DNA of 64,000 bases from Malaya genurostris. Its lineage: Eukaryota > Arthropoda > Insecta > Diptera > Culicidae. Below, in pieces: positions 43,510-56,619 of the stretch. Under the pieces are notes generated by a model. That model was given only the letters and a program-made list of their open reading frames with translations, was not told the origin of the DNA and ran no database searches. The translations under genes were made by a program, and so were the position numbers. The DNA lies in NCBI RefSeq assembly GCF_030247185.1, contig NC_080572.1, forward strand, positions 213,495,435-213,559,434, read 5' to 3'. How positions within the stretch are numbered: position 1 is the first letter of the stretch; each line of letters begins with the position of its first letter.

Positions 43510-43790
43510 ATAAATAAATAATTTTTGGACGCATAAAATTGTTTCGGTTTCATATCTTTTTTAAAAAGTGGAAAATCACAGTTTTTGAGATTTTCTAAAG
43601 AAAATTAACATTGAACTATGCGTCTACATTAAAGTTCTATTAGAAGGAAACGCATGGTGTATTACTACTAAGCATCATGCGTTTCCTTGTAATAGAACTT
43701 CAATGGGAACGGATGGTTGATTGTTTACTTTGTTTTGAAAGAAAAACAACAAATATTGCGCTCGTCCGCTCTACGCGCTTAAAAGTCACT
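43510..43790. mobile_element. Palindromic MITE related to the long-TIR element
   Basis: The arms 'AGTTCTATTAGAAGGAAACG' (about 43640) and 'CGTTTCCTTGTAATAGAACT' (about 43679) are inverted around a short loop, and the outer sequence ('TTTTTGGACGCATAAA', 'ATATTGCGCTCGTCCGC') resembles the inner TIR of the element at 4353-6680. It is probably a short derivative in which the two TIRs are joined directly. Confidence 0.55.
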
Positions 43791-43794
43791 GTTC

Positions 43795-44325
43795 CAGTTT
43801 ATTGAGCTAGGTTAAATTGTGTTAGTATTTATGTAGCTAAGAATTAAATTCAGGCAGTTGGAACTGTTATATGCTTATCGATTAAAAAAAATGGAACATC
43901 TCTAGTTTAATCACCTACACTGATTAGATGATAATAGTGGTATGAGATCAATATCGAACTTATAGAAAAGGAGAGATAATAGATTATAACCGATTCATAT
44001 AGTTTTAGTAAGCAATCGATCTCCTGCAAATACACTTGGTGTTAGCATGTACATATTTATACGGTGTATTCTTTGCGTTAAATAAAATATTTGCTGATTC
44101 GGTACGACGATTTCGTTACACTTTATTTGTTCTGCACTGTATATCACAATTTGAGGAAACTATCAATTACAATTGTGAAGTGGATATATAAACGGAATTG
44201 AAGGCGTTAGACAAAGTTAGCTGTGTGAAGGAATATGCTATCGGATTGATAGACAACATCAGAATTGGAATATCCCTTGGAATATCGGCTCAAGGAATTT
44301 CGCTCAATACACGAACCACAAGAAA
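43795..44325. other. Anonymous stretch
   Basis: No gene or TE boundary recognised. Confidence 0.35.
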
Positions 44326-44329
44326 CAGT

Positions 44330-45600
44330 CACAACAAACCTCATTTGTATCTGACTTCCGGTTCCGGAATTACAGGGCGATATGCACCAAAAAATTTTAA
44401 ATAGCGTCACTCAATTTCTCGAAAACGGCTGGACCTATATGCACAAACTAAGATTTAAATTCAAGATCCTATGGTTCCATAAAAAATTCCGGAATTTCAT
44501 TTTGATCCAACTTCTGGTTCCGGAATTATAGGGCGATATGCACTAAAATATTGAAATAAATATCAATTAATTTTTTCGAAGATAGATAAACCGATTTTTA
44601 CAAACTTAGATTCAAATGAAAGGTCTCATTGTTCTGTACAAAGATCCTGAATGTCATTTGGATCCGACTTGCGGTTTCGGAATTAAAGGACACCAGAAAA
44701 GTGAAAATAATGTCACTCAATTTTCTTGGAGATGGCTGAAGCAATTTGCACAAACTTAGATTCAAATGAAAGCTTAGGACCTCATATAAAGTTTGAAAAT
44801 TATAATTGGATCTTAGCTTCGATTCCTAAATTACAGAATGAAATGCATAAAAAATGGAAATAATGTCATTAGGTATTTTCGAAGAAAACTTGATTTTACC
44901 ATCTTAAATTCAACTGACAGGTCTTCAGGTACCGTAAGTGTATCCTGATTTTTCTTTCAGATCCAACTTCCGGTTCCAGAATAGAATTAGAATAAAAATG
45001 TCAATTTCAAGAGTATTTTTTCTTTGATAAGAGACCACGTGATGGGTAGCGAATCCCTTAAATTGACGAGTAAATTTCTCTAGTTTGCAGATCAAGAAAG
45101 TCTAGGGCAAAATAAATGCATATCAGATTTTAACAAGTCCAATAGTCTCATAAAAATATTCAAGTGCAAATTCCGGTTCTTACATTACAAGGTGATAAAT
45201 TTTCAAAATATCAAATTGTCATAGAAAATCGTAAAATATATTCTAAGCTGTACTCAAAACTGTTCCAATATGTAGGCCATGTTAGTTTATGGGCTTAGGA
45301 ACAGTTTTAGTTATACTGGACCCGTCATTTGTTTCAAACCGCCATTTAAATCAAAGATGCAGAAAATTTTGGAAATTCGTCTAAATTGGGCTTTAAACTG
45401 TTTCATTTTGTAGTTCAAGTTTTGAGCTCCAGGAATTCCGGAAATAGCGGTCATAATCTTCAAAATAGAACTCACTCCATTTTCTCAAATATGGTTGAAT
45501 TGATTTTCACTAACTTGAATTCAAATGTATGTAGTAGTATTACACAAAAGAAGTCTTCAATGATCTCGCTGTGATACATAGATCATGAATAATATGATTT
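44330..45600 (+). repeat. R repeat, copy E, with clear internal period
   Basis: Five successive 'TTCCGGTTCCGGAATTACAG'-type phrases occur at about 44351, 44510, 44664, 44813 and 44963, spaced 149-159 bp. Each is preceded by the 'CTTAGATTCAAATGAAAG' phrase or a variant of it. No ORF. Confidence 0.75.
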
Positions 45601-45604
45601 AGGT

Positions 45605-46605
45605 AACTATTTATGAACTAAATTTTAAGTAAGTTAACCATTTCTTTCGAACCTACTTGGTAAAAAGTTGTTTCCGCTAAATTTTAAAATAACTTGTGCT
45701 ATGTATGTTTGAGCCCTGTAGTTTTTAAACTGAAATGACGAATAGTTATCTGCAAGTAATGTTTTAAGGAAATTCAGAATCCAAGATGGCGACTTCCGGT
45801 TTATTGATATTCCAAAAAAATCTTTAGAATATGCGTGTTTTCGGGACGGATTTGATAAGTCACCATCATGAATTGCGGAACGACCTCAAACTTCGTTTTC
45901 CGGCATCTACTCATAAAATCCAGAGTACTACTTTAAAAAAAGGGGCTCACTACTACTCGACTATTCGCAAAGATTTTTCAAAATGTTTCCCTACGATAAC
46001 CCGAAACGATCACAAAGATCTACTGAATGTAAGAGAAATATTTTATCTTCAATTATTAGAACACTTCTTACACCATTTTCCCATGTGTAAAAGAAAACTT
46101 TATTTCAAAGTCGTTTAATTCGTGCGTGAACTCATCGGAGTAAAACAAAAATAAAAATTGCCATTTTACCCAACAGCAAACAAAAGTTTTGCTTAAAGTG
46201 AATTCAGTACCCAAGATAGTGTAGATCGCGGTGACATCTGCAAGTATTCGCCACGCTGATTGAACAAATTTTACACACAGTTCATATGCGAGCCAAACTC
46301 AACAGAAAACAGGAAACTGGAAAACAGGAGAGGTCTTCAGAAATGCCAACAATTTGAAAAATGAGTGGATGCAAGTGTATAATAAAGATGGCGCGAGCGT
46401 TGCACAGGATTTGGTGAGGGGCGCAAAGTAGAAGCTGCGGCCATTTAGCTCAGGAGAGGAGGATGAATAAACCAGCTTCGCAAAAACATAGCAATTTTTT
46501 GTGTTTTTTTTCCATTCCCTGAAAGTTTTAAAGATACTCGACTTATAACCAATTTTTGGTGATCTGTTTTGTAAGCTATTTTTGTCTATTTTATTGTCTT
46601 TACAC
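45605..46605. other. Anonymous stretch
   Basis: A 95-codon frame at 45831-46118 (+) and a 102-codon frame at 46607-46299 (-) show no known motif, and no splice structure can be defended. Confidence 0.35.
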
Positions 46606-46609
46606 ATTT

Positions 46610-47320
46610 AATTTCGGGGAGGATCCACGGAGGACCGAGTGCCATATACCATTCGACTCAGTTCGTCGAGTACGCAAAATGTACGTGTGTGTATGTGTGC
46701 ATCCGGTTCCGGAATTATGGGGTAAAATGTGCCACAAAATGAAAATATGTGTATTAACTTTTCTCGGAGATGAATGAACCGATTTTCATAAAATTAGATA
46801 AAAATTAAAGTTTTTATGAAAATTATAGAAAATTTTTGAATTTCATCTTGATCCAATTTTTGGTTCCGGAGTTACAGGATGATTAGTGTAAAAATTCCGA
46901 TTTCAAATTGCTTACGCACTTTTCTCAGAGATGGGTGACCGATTCTAGGTTTGTAAACTAGATTCGAATGAATGGTCTTATGGTCCTATACATAACTTCT
47001 GAATTTCATCTAGATCCGACTTCCGATTCCCGATTTATATTACAAAGAGGTTTGAACATTTCAATTTATAAACAAAGCAGTGATGCAAAACACGGGAAAA
47101 CTGGTGGCTCAAATCAGTTCCAATCGATTGGTCTTGTCACTTGACGGCCGAATGTATTCACTCCGGTTCCAGAAATAGTGGTCACAAGCTTTAAAATGAA
47201 ACGAACTCATTTTTATCAGCGATGGATTAGGATTTCATATATAACTGCTGAATTTCATCCGAATCTGACTTCCAGTTCCGGAATCACAAGGTTGTAGGTA
47301 TCTAAAATTTCAAACCGTCG
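46610..47320 (+). repeat. R repeat, copy F
   Basis: Start landmark 'GGACCGAGTGCCATATACCA' (46631), then 'CCGGTTCCGGAATTATGGGG' (46703) and 'TTTTTGGTTCCGGAGTTACA' (46857). Confidence 0.7.
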
Positions 47321-47324
47321 TATA

Positions 47325-49600
47325 AACCGCTCCGGTACGTACATGCGGTGGTACGGAAGAAGAAAACACAACATCGCTTCTACGAACGAAACACGCTGTG
47401 TGTGGTGTTCGATTTTGTACACGTGATAAAGGAAACTAAAACCAAGACATAAGTGGTGAGTGATTTTTGTTGAACACGGTGCTGAGGTAGAGACAAGATA
47501 ATGAAAGATAAAAATGTCCCACCTTCTTATAGTTGACGACACAAAAAAGTACGAAACTTCCAAAAAGATTGCAGAGCTATTCGAACTTGTAGGCCTGGCT
47601 GTTTAATGGACCTAAAAATTTACTGCAATTTCGTGGGTTACGTTCCACTACTTTTAACGTCCATTCTATGTAGTTTTGACACTATCCTGTGTAACCGCAT
47701 CGTAGGGCATGCCACTGCATGCTTTGTCGGTAGTGGATTTTCGACCATCATGAAACTTCCACCCTCCTAGGTACGTGCCTGTATCCAAGGCTTTATAACA
47801 CATGTGAACTACTATTTCAGCTTCCTAAAAAACTACAAACTAGCTGCTAGACACAATACTCATTGACAATACACATTCTTTCTTCAGTATATTGAATATC
47901 TGTGAAGTTTGACTTTCTCTGTCACTATCGATTTCCGAAAGTTTGCTTGAAAATTCAAACTGCAAAGTATACGAATTTTACTGGAACCAAAAAACTATTC
48001 TGCTTTCGTCGTTGACCGGACATATTTATTGTTCTAAAAATTTACCAGCCATTTATTTTTCGTCATTTTCGTCTATTTTTAATCAATGAAAAAGACTTTT
48101 ACAAGTTTTGGTTTAAAATACCACATAAGGAAACGACATTCCCGACTATAATTTCAAATACTTTATTCAATGAATATTCAATGTTGCTGTAATGCTCATT
48201 ATATAAGAATCGAGATTGTGTGACCAGACTATGATGGCAATGTCTAGTGGGTACCGCAAACATGAGTGATTTAGCTTTACCCAAATTCAACGATTATTCT
48301 TTTCAAGTGAATAGCTGTGCACACAAAACGCACATTCAAAGTAAGCAAATGGAATTGAACAATCATTGCATAATCACGAATCGCGGATATTTTTTTGTTG
48401 CTATCCATCCTTTGATAGCCACTTCCTGTTTTCAAGTTTTTTTGTTGGGCTAGAATTTGCTGCCACGGAGCTGCAAGTGGTACATCAACACTGCACAGTT
48501 GATAGACATAATATGTCTGTACACGTGGTGATGCTTTTATTTATAGATAAAATTTATCGAACCGTAAGTAACCGGTAACCATTCAATCGTTTCAAATACA
48601 CAACAAACATGAACAGGATGAGCGGCCACCGAGTGTACACAGCTGCAGCAAAAGGTAGCGAGAATCCACATCAGCGAGGTAGCGCTACTCGTAGGGCACA
48701 TTATGTGCTATTTCTCTTTCCATGCACAGATGAACCGGATTAACGGACACTCCGGCAGTGCTGATGTGTTGAAGCATCGATGCTCACAGGTATCCCAGAA
48801 AATATACTTTGATATCATTATCTGGAGCATGAAAATGGTGCACTTTGAAATTAGAACTATATGCCTGAGTACATTTTCCGAAGCTTAACTTGTCCTGGAA
48901 AGTGGTGATGTGATGGACTATCAGGTGAAAATGTGTGTTCACTCCAATGTATCTCCTCTAGCTCTGTCATACGTTCTTTTTCAATCCGTTTTAGGCTCAA
49001 GCAGGATATTCTGGCTAATTATTACAGACACACTTGAATAGCTGGAAATTTAGGCTTTCGTTTTTCCAGGAGCTTTTATGAGTTTATTTTAAGTTTGCTG
49101 TTTTAAAAAAATACCCAATTTAGGAAAAAAAAACAAAGATGTGCAAACAAGAACACATGATAGATGACATGGTTTGGGATTAAATAGATTATTTCTACGA
49201 GAAACCCCTTTTTGCTTTTTTCATTATCGTTTAAATAAATAAAATATCGACGCAGATAATAGATTTAATCAAAATGGTATTGATAAGTGATCAACTGAAA
49301 AAATCTTCAAATTTGAATAGCTTTGCTATGAATTATAGCTTTGTTATCAATTTTGGTTCTGTTTTTAGGAAGACGGAATAAAATTGTTAACATACGTCAC
49401 ACTGTAATCCCGGACTCTGAAGCAGAAAATTCATGAAATTCAACAATTGGTTAGGTAAGAAACCGACTTCTCTAAGAGTTACATATAAAATAATGACGCG
49501 AATTTATGCAGCATTGGGTTTTGTGTTGAAATAAAAACGAGTTGAATACAATAAAATGGGTATTGTAAGAAATCGTTTATTTTCTAAGTAACTGTCCTTT
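47325..49600. other. Anonymous stretch with weak exon-like signals
   Basis: At 48729-48788 a short open segment beginning ATGAACCGGATTAACGG sits between a polypyrimidine-rich acceptor (CTTTCCATGCACAG|) and CAG|GTATCC. A similar segment at 48609-48655 ends AAAG|GTAGCG. The spacing fits a short intron, but the joined frame hits a stop, so no gene is called. Confidence 0.3.
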
Positions 49601-49639
49601 ACAATGCTAATAATGTTCAATTCTGTTGAGTTCAATGCA

Positions 49640-49880
49640 TTGCAAGGTCTTGGTATTACATTTATTGTTGAATATGACCATTTGTTTCAACAGACTTCGC
49701 AGACAAGGAGTGGCGAAACCGTATTGGGAGAATACTGAATCCACACCAGGAAAATGTCTGGGTGTGGAAGTCTTGGAATTACATTCCTTTTGAGAAATTT
49801 GGCAACTTTGTTTTAACAGACTTCGCAGCCGACTCATAGCATAGCTTCAATTACATGGCTAGTGCTACGATCCTATTTGC
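49640..49880 (-). repeat. tRNA-derived SINE, two truncated 3' parts in tandem
   Basis: 'TTCAACAGACTTCGCAGACA' (about 49685) and 'TAACAGACTTCGCAGCCGAC' (about 49815), each preceded by a copy of the SINE tail 'GTCTTGG(T/A)ATTACATT', show two partial SINE 3' ends in the same orientation. Both lack the tRNA-like head. Confidence 0.6.
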
Positions 49881-49884
49881 ACAA

Positions 49885-50620
49885 CAGAAATAATACTTTC
49901 TACTTATTCGAAGATGATAATGAAAGTCAATTAGAATGGAATATAGTGGCATTGAATGTATTCGATAAGTCAATTCGACCGCGCTCTATCATGCGGGTCA
50001 AGTAAAAACTTTTACGTAAATTCTATCTCATTGGCGGGAAGGGCCTAGTGAACGACTGACAAAGATATCGAAAATACTTGAATGTTATCTCGTCTTTAAT
50101 GGTTCTTTTGAAGGAGAAACCATGCTTGCTACTAAACTCAGGTATATACATGGTTAGCAAGTTGGTCAATACATTTACATATAGCCTCATGTTAGTCATT
50201 CATAACTACTTATGATTTATAGCTCTAGTGAAAGAATAATCACTAACAATAACGATTGAATTAGCATATATTCAAAGTGTGAAGGATTCAAAAATCCATT
50301 ACGTCCAGTCTTTTTTTACAAGCCAATATAACGAGAGGTAAACCCACTGCGCTCAATCATTGAAAAAAGTTCTTGTTTATAACATATGTGCCCGTTTTTC
50401 TTGGTATGCTTTGTGCGGCGGTTCGTTCAACTGAAGCGAATAAAATTTTGCGCGCATTATATGACGCTACATTTCACCTTAAATGCATGATTTTTATTTT
50501 CCTATGAAAAAATCATTTTTGAAATAAAACTAGCTTTCAAATAGCAGAAAGAATGATGAAAGGACTACTATTATTAACATTTATTGGTTTTCGACTTCGT
50601 GTTGTTGGTTTTCGACTTTC
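49885..50620. other. Anonymous stretch
   Basis: No gene or TE boundary recognised. Confidence 0.35.
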
Positions 50621-50626
50621 GTGTGA

Positions 50627-50907
50627 CTTTCAACATTGCATTGGAGGGTGTGATAAGAAGAGCGAGGATAGACACGAGTGGTGCGATTTTCAGAAAGTCC
50701 GTCCAGCTATTTTGTTTCGCTGATAATATTGACATTATAGCACACAACTTTGAGAAGATGGAATATACGTACATCGGACTAAAAGCTGAGGCCAAGCGGA
50801 TCGGACTAGACATTAATGTGTCAAAGACAAAGTATATGAAAGGCAGGGGCTCGAGAAAAGATAATGTCAGCCACCCATTACGAGTTCTGACCAGTTCTGG
50901 TCAGTAA
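50627..50907 (+). pseudogene. LINE reverse transcriptase fragment (FADD-box region)
   Basis: The plus frame reads 'FNIALEGVIRRARIDTSG', 'QLFCFADNIDIIAHNFEK' and 'GLDINVSKTKYMKGRG', which is the palm and thumb segment of a non-LTR RT. The catalytic F/Y-A-D-D box appears as F-A-D-N, losing the second aspartate. Everything upstream of the box region and downstream of 'KTKYM' is missing. I do not assign a clade. Confidence 0.75.
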
Positions 50908-50909
50908 TA

Positions 50910-51955
50910 AGGCGTCGCTCGTTTGCGCCTGAGACGTCAGAAATAGTATTGTACCTGTGCAATATTATTGAAGGGTTGAATAAATAGTGAAAACTTTGTG
51001 TCTGCTATCTCTTTCTGATGATGCTGAAAAGGCCATCAAGTAATAACCAAAATGCTAAAAATGGGATAAACGTGAGGATTGAAAGGATGGAAATTTCGGA
51101 TATTTCTTTACTAACTAACGAGTAAATATATTCACTTATTAGTTCACTGAAAAAAAATTCAGATGCTGGATGCCTCAAGCTCTCTATCTGTTAATGGATA
51201 GTAAAAAACCATTAATAGGATATTTGTGTTCTACTGGTCTAGCCCCCTTTTGCGCGCCGTGAAAACTAGAAACTATATAAATATGTTAATACAATAAACA
51301 GCCTATCAGTTATCGGGTGGAATCCGACATTTTCATTTCGTTTCGATTCGTGGAACGTGATTGGAACAGCAAAGTGTCAAATATAATTACACTGTCAAGC
51401 AGCCAAGCACGCTCATTAAAAGTTTATATTAATTTAGTTCTCCTGCGAAGGGATGTGGGCACGAGATCCCGTCGGTGGCATGGAAAATAGGAATGGTGTT
51501 TACAGTTTGATTATTTTCATGATTGAAAAGTTACCTCTGGTGTAGAATAATTTGTTTGAGTTTTGTTCGGAATCGATCGAGTTTGGTCGTCGTTGTTGTT
51601 ACATGAAGCTGTTTCGGGTCGATTGAGTAACTTGATGACACTCAGAATCTAACAAATACGTGTACAAGCTAAAAGTTTTTCCGAAGAATTTAGCGATAGA
51701 ATGTAGAGTAATTTCAGTGATAAACGGGAACTTATCAGGAGTTTCAAACGAAAGAAAGAGCTTTGTATTTGTGGTAAGTTCAAAATTGTTTACATCTAGA
51801 AGACTAAAGGAAAGTGGTCGATTTGAAAATGCTCATATTTAAACTGTAAAATGGTATTAAGGAATAAGTTACAGACATTAAAAACAGATTGAGTCGATGT
51901 GCGTGGGAAGTGTTTGTTGCAAATAAGGCGCTTCGTGGTGTATTTGGAATGTAAT
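50910..51955. other. Anonymous stretch
   Basis: No gene or TE boundary recognised. Confidence 0.35.
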
Positions 51956-51960
51956 ACCAT

Positions 51961-52440
<480 letters not shown>

Positions 52441-52695
52441 AAAGTTACAAATTGGAGATTTTCGCAAATTTGAGCACCCTCACATTGACAAAAATGATTG
52501 ATGTACCTACTTTTTTAATTTTCCTTATCACCCATTACTAAACTTCCAAAAGATACAAAATTGACAATTTTCCACGATTCTGAAAGTCGTATTGACACGT
52601 GGTATCCTTAGTTAAAAATTTCTGTATTCCGGTTTTTGACGTAAATCAATCGGCAATCAAGTCCGATCTTGTTCATATATGATTTTCTTCCGCAG

Positions 52696-52935
52696 TACTC
52701 AAAACTGATCAAATCTTCCAGTGATTTGATCTACAGGAATCAGTGATGATAGTAGCTCAAAATCACTACCAATTTTGTGTGATGGAAGATCAGTAATGAT
52801 TTTGATCGGTGTAATTCAACGATCACTGATCATCTGATCTTAAAAGGATTGGATCAGTATCAAAGATCACTTCGTGTATAGGGAAAGATCACAAGCGATC
52901 ATCTTCGCTAGTGATTATGATTTGATTCAAGAGTA
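52696..52935. mobile_element. GATC-rich small element (putative MITE)
   Basis: Eleven GATC tetramers fall within 52707-52900, far above chance. Ends 'TACTCAAAACTGATCAAATC' and, inverted, 'TACTCTTGAATCAAATC' are similar. The GATC motifs occur as TGATC/GATCA in both orientations, like subterminal binding repeats. No ORF, no certain target duplication. Confidence 0.45.
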
Positions 52936-52996
52936 TTTTAGAAGTTAACAGTTTCACTGCCTGTGAATGTCAAGAATTCAACTGCAGGATCTTTTA

Positions 52997-54292
52997 AAGA
53001 CTGTCCCAGAAAGTATGGACGCAACCAAAAACCGCTGCCATTTCGCAATGGTTCTGAATCTGTCAATTTTTATGGCTGCGTCTTGTCATTTACACTCTTC
53101 TCTAACCACTTGTGCAGTTGTTTATTCGTTTTCATTAGTTTGTTTCGAAATGCGTGGACTTTCAGCAGAACAACGTCGAAAAATTGTGTACAAATGGTGC
53201 ACAGAACGCGGACTGTCACTGAGAAAGATAGCAAAAATTTAAGGAGTAAGTGAAAAAGCCGTGCGAAATGCAACCAGGAAGTTCGGTGAGGATAACACCT
53301 TTGAGGATAAACCGAAAACGGGTCGAAAAAAAGGTCCAGCTAACCCTCAGTTGGATAAACGTATACTGAAGGCGTTCGAGCAAAAGAAAGAGGTTTCAGT
53401 TCGGGATGTGGCAAAAAAAGTGAGCACTTCGAAGTCAAATGTTCTTCGTGCTAAAGAACGTTTGAATCTTCGAACCTAAAAGAAGCAGAAACAACCAAAA
53501 CGTAGTCCGAAACAAGAAGCATCGATCAGGCAGAGGGTTCTAAATCTGTGCAATACGATTCTTGCTTTGAAATTTGAACTGCATAATCATGGACGACGAA
53601 ACCTACGTGAAACTCGATTACAAATCCTTGCCGGGATCACAATATTATACGGTGCGAGAAGGGCAAGTTTTAAACCAGTCCGAGACATCGATTGAAGTCG
53701 GAATATTTGGTAAGAAAGCTATGGTCTGGCAAGCAATTTGTAGCTGCGATAAGATTTCGAAACCCTTCATCACCACTGCTTCAATGAACAGCGAAATATA
53801 CATCAAGGAATGTTAACAAAAACTACTTCTACCCATGATTCGAAGCCACAAGGATCCTGTTGTCTTCTGGCCAGATCTTGCTTCTTGCCACTACTCGAAA
53901 AGAATGGTATACTACCAAAAATGTCACTTTCGTCCCAAAAGACATGAATCCATCAAATTGCCCACAACTTCGACCATTTGAGAAATTTTTTGGCATTAAC
54001 GGAGGCACATCTTAGGAAACATGTCTCGGCAGCCGAAACCATTCAACAGTTCAAAAAAGATTGGAAAAAAGTGTCAAAACTTGTCGCCAAGAAGTCTGTA
54101 CGGAATTTAATGAGGCACGTTCGCAAGAAGGTGCGCCAGCTAGTCTACAATGGCTAAGTAGCAAATGTTGAGAATAATATTCTGTTGTTGTAGTCTAATA
54201 TTATCAGTATGTCGAATAAAATTTGAATATCTAACACTTGTGAATTGTTTAAAGCGAACTCAAAGTGCGTCCATACTTTCTGGAACAGTCTT
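52997..54292 (+). mobile_element. ITmD37E-type transposon, subfamily 1 copy 2
   Basis: TA (52995-52996; 54293-54294) flanks inverted ends AAGACTGTCCCAGAAAG and AAGACTGTTCCAGAAAG, each followed by TATGGACGCA. Length is 1296 bp. The transposase is on the plus strand, in the opposite orientation to copy 1 in this window. Confidence 0.9.
53150..54171 (+). pseudogene. ITmD37E transposase, copy 2, with stops and shifts
   Basis: ATG at 53150 starts 'MRGLSAEQRRKIVYKWC'. A stop follows 'RKIAKI' at 53239, and another follows 'LNLRT' (53477). Between them the bipartite DNA-binding domain is intact ('KAVRNATRKFGEDNTF', 'DVAKKVSTSKSNVLRAKE'). 'NCIIMDDETYVKLDYKSL' (53577) supplies the first catalytic aspartate. 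The second-aspartate segment (about 53865) is frameshifted, and the third position, in 'CPQLRPFEKF', is a glutamate. Compare copy 1, where the third residue is D. Confidence 0.85.
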
Positions 54293-54469
54293 TACGTATG
54301 GGTATCGCAAAACGTTCTATCAAATGAGCATACAAATCAAACTCGCCATATTCTTTCAATATATTTCTGATTTTATTAATATATTCAACATATAACGTAA
54401 TTTGAAATGTATGTGTGAGATCAGTTTTAAAGATTTATAACCCTTTTGTGTTCATTTATATGCCAGTTT

Positions 54470-54600
54470 CATTTATTTTGCTGAGTCGGAAGTGGATCTG
54501 AATGAAAATCAATTTACAACAACTTCGTTTTGAATCTGAGTTCGTGAAAATCGATCGATACCAGTTCCATTTTGAAGTTATGTAGCACTATAATTTTAGA
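54470..54600 (-). repeat. R repeat fragment, reverse orientation
   Basis: 'AGTCGGAAGTGGATCTGAAT' and 'TGAATCTGAGTTCGTGAAAA' are reverse complements of R phrases. Confidence 0.45.
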
Positions 54601-55192
54601 TTTCTACATCGTGATTAAAATAAGCGATAACAACAAAAAACGTTTTCTGATGCCTAATACACATATTCAAGTTAACATGAATGGACATGAATGAAACATT
54701 AATTTCCTAAGATTTTTAGCAAAAAATCTCTGTTTGTGATACTGTTTGATACGTAGCAGATTTCAAAAAGTGATTGGACGTTATATGAACGGATTATAAG
54801 TGCAACTAATCGTTGAAACCCCCTTTAAGTAGCTTTGAATACAAACACCGAAATAATATTTTGCGTACCAAAACCGGACTTAAACTGGAAGCAGAAAACG
54901 TTTAAAAATCATTTATAGTGCAAGAACTGGACAAAAACCTTTAAATAAATTAACCGGATAAAATCTTAGCCGGCACTTTCAGAGCAAATGTATTGATTTT
55001 TGCATGGAAACTTCACAGGTTGTGCACTGTTTATGTGGTATGATATAAAATGTAACAGTTCGTTGTAAGTGAAAACTAAAGATTGAGGAATGAATAATCG
55101 CTGTGTTTTTCAATACAATAAAATAGCGATATATTTTTGGATGGGAATTTTTAACTAAACGTTTCATGATACAGGAGAAGAATTCGGCCCTC

Positions 55193-55363
55193 TGTACGTC
55201 GAGCAAACCTGTCATTAACTTCATCAATAAAACCGCTTCGAAGTTGCAACTGAGACAGCAATTTGTTTTCAACTACCATAAGCATAAGCTACTGAAACCT
55301 CCCCTGAAGGTGTGCATACAAGCTCTCACGGAGCCAAACGAGACAGAGAACAACAAATCATAG
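55193..55363 (+). CDS. Exon-like open segment (uncharacterised)
   Basis: After a possible acceptor (TTTCATGATACAG|) the frame runs to a stop at 55363, coding for 'SSKPVINFINKTASKLQLRQ' and 'HKLLKPPLKVCIQALTEP'. Composition is GC-richer than the flanks. There is an in-frame ATG at 55166, so it could also be a short ORF. No family recognised and no partner exon found. Low confidence. Confidence 0.2.
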   Translation, partial: CTSSKPVINFINKTASKLQLRQQFVFNYHKHKLLKPPLKVCIQALTEPNETENNKS

Positions 55364-55364
55364 A

Positions 55365-56420
55365 GCTGAGCTGAGTAATTCCCTCTTTTCTTGAATCTAT
55401 GCAGGAACTCATGTGCATGGCAAAGACACTAACACAGTGACAAGAGATACTAGAAATTTGAAGTTAGATGTTAATAAGATGTGTGTGAATACACGCAATT
55501 TCGAGGCACAAGACGAAGTACTCGAGTTCAGAGCGCCACGTATAGGCCACGGCAATGCGATATGAAAAGATCGTTTGGCTGTCATTGACCAGCAAGTGCA
55601 AATAGTTCAGGGTGAGTTTGTATATAATATAATTAAAATTACTAGCGCGATTACTATATTTAATTCTAGATCATATTTGAATATTTGTATGTATGACCAC
55701 CCAAATAATTTTAAATAAATTATAAGGTGGTGTTGAGCCCGGATTTTGAGGAAGTAGATTAAAAAGCTTTAGAATGTTTAAATAGTTACAGATACAAAAT
55801 ATAAGATTTAATATTGTTAAAAAATTGTATGAATGACATAGTGTGATCGGGGACTTATCGGAGAGTTAATTAGCACATGTTGCGACGCGTGATTTTCATG
55901 CGACTTATAGCACTCGAACCTCGTTTTTGCCTAATTGCGCTGAGAACGTACGGAATGGTTGTATATTCATTTCTGCCACGGTTCATAAAAGCGCGAATGA
56001 GTTTTTGTGAGAGCACCGTCTGCGCATGGTTGTCTTCTGTGAATGAGAACAAATTTCGTCACAGCGCAATAAAAAGAGGGCATATGCATAAGATTTGCTG
56101 CTACTCTGTGTAATATACAGTTTCCACAATTTTAGTTTTCTTACCAATTTTTTTAATTCACTGTGTTCGGTTTTTTGATTCACAAACGGAAATCTTGATT
56201 CACATTTTCGTGCGCAAAAAGGGGCTTATTTCCACCTCTGATTCATACAGTCATACATACTTGTTAGCCGAATGCAATCAACAGTGGGAGATTGAGAAAT
56301 TCAATCAAATCCGACATAAAGTCATCATGAATGAAATTTTCCGTCATTTGAAGAGTTAAGTTTTTTTTTGTAAATTTCATTATATTTGGGATTACGTCCC
56401 CTGTAAAATGCATGATTTTA
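55365..56420. other. Anonymous stretch
   Basis: A 78-codon frame at 55877-56113 (+) is rich in hydrophobic and arginine residues but has no identifiable motif. No TE ends seen. Confidence 0.35.
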
Positions 56421-56425
56421 TCTGT

Positions 56426-56613
56426 GTAATGGGGGAATATTACACTAGCCGTAGGAATATTACAATAGCTGTAGGAACATGAGGCTCGATAATAATTTTT
56501 TTTATAATTAGTTACTGAAGTAATGGGGGAATATTACACTAGCCGTAGGAATACTACAATAGCTGTAGGAACATGAGGCTCGATATTGAATTTTTTTATA
56601 ATTAGTTAGTGAA
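56426..56613 (+). repeat. 94-bp tandem duplication, two copies
   Basis: Copies 56426-56519 and 56520-56613 begin 'GTAATGGGGGAATATTACAC' and differ at only a few positions. Each contains an internal near-repeat 'TAGGAATATTACAATAGCTG'. Confidence 0.9.
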
Positions 56614-56619
56614 AGTGTG

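Noticed and set aside
48609..48790. Two exon-like segments with short-intron spacing
   Set aside because: The joined frame meets a stop at once, and no coding continues beyond the second donor.
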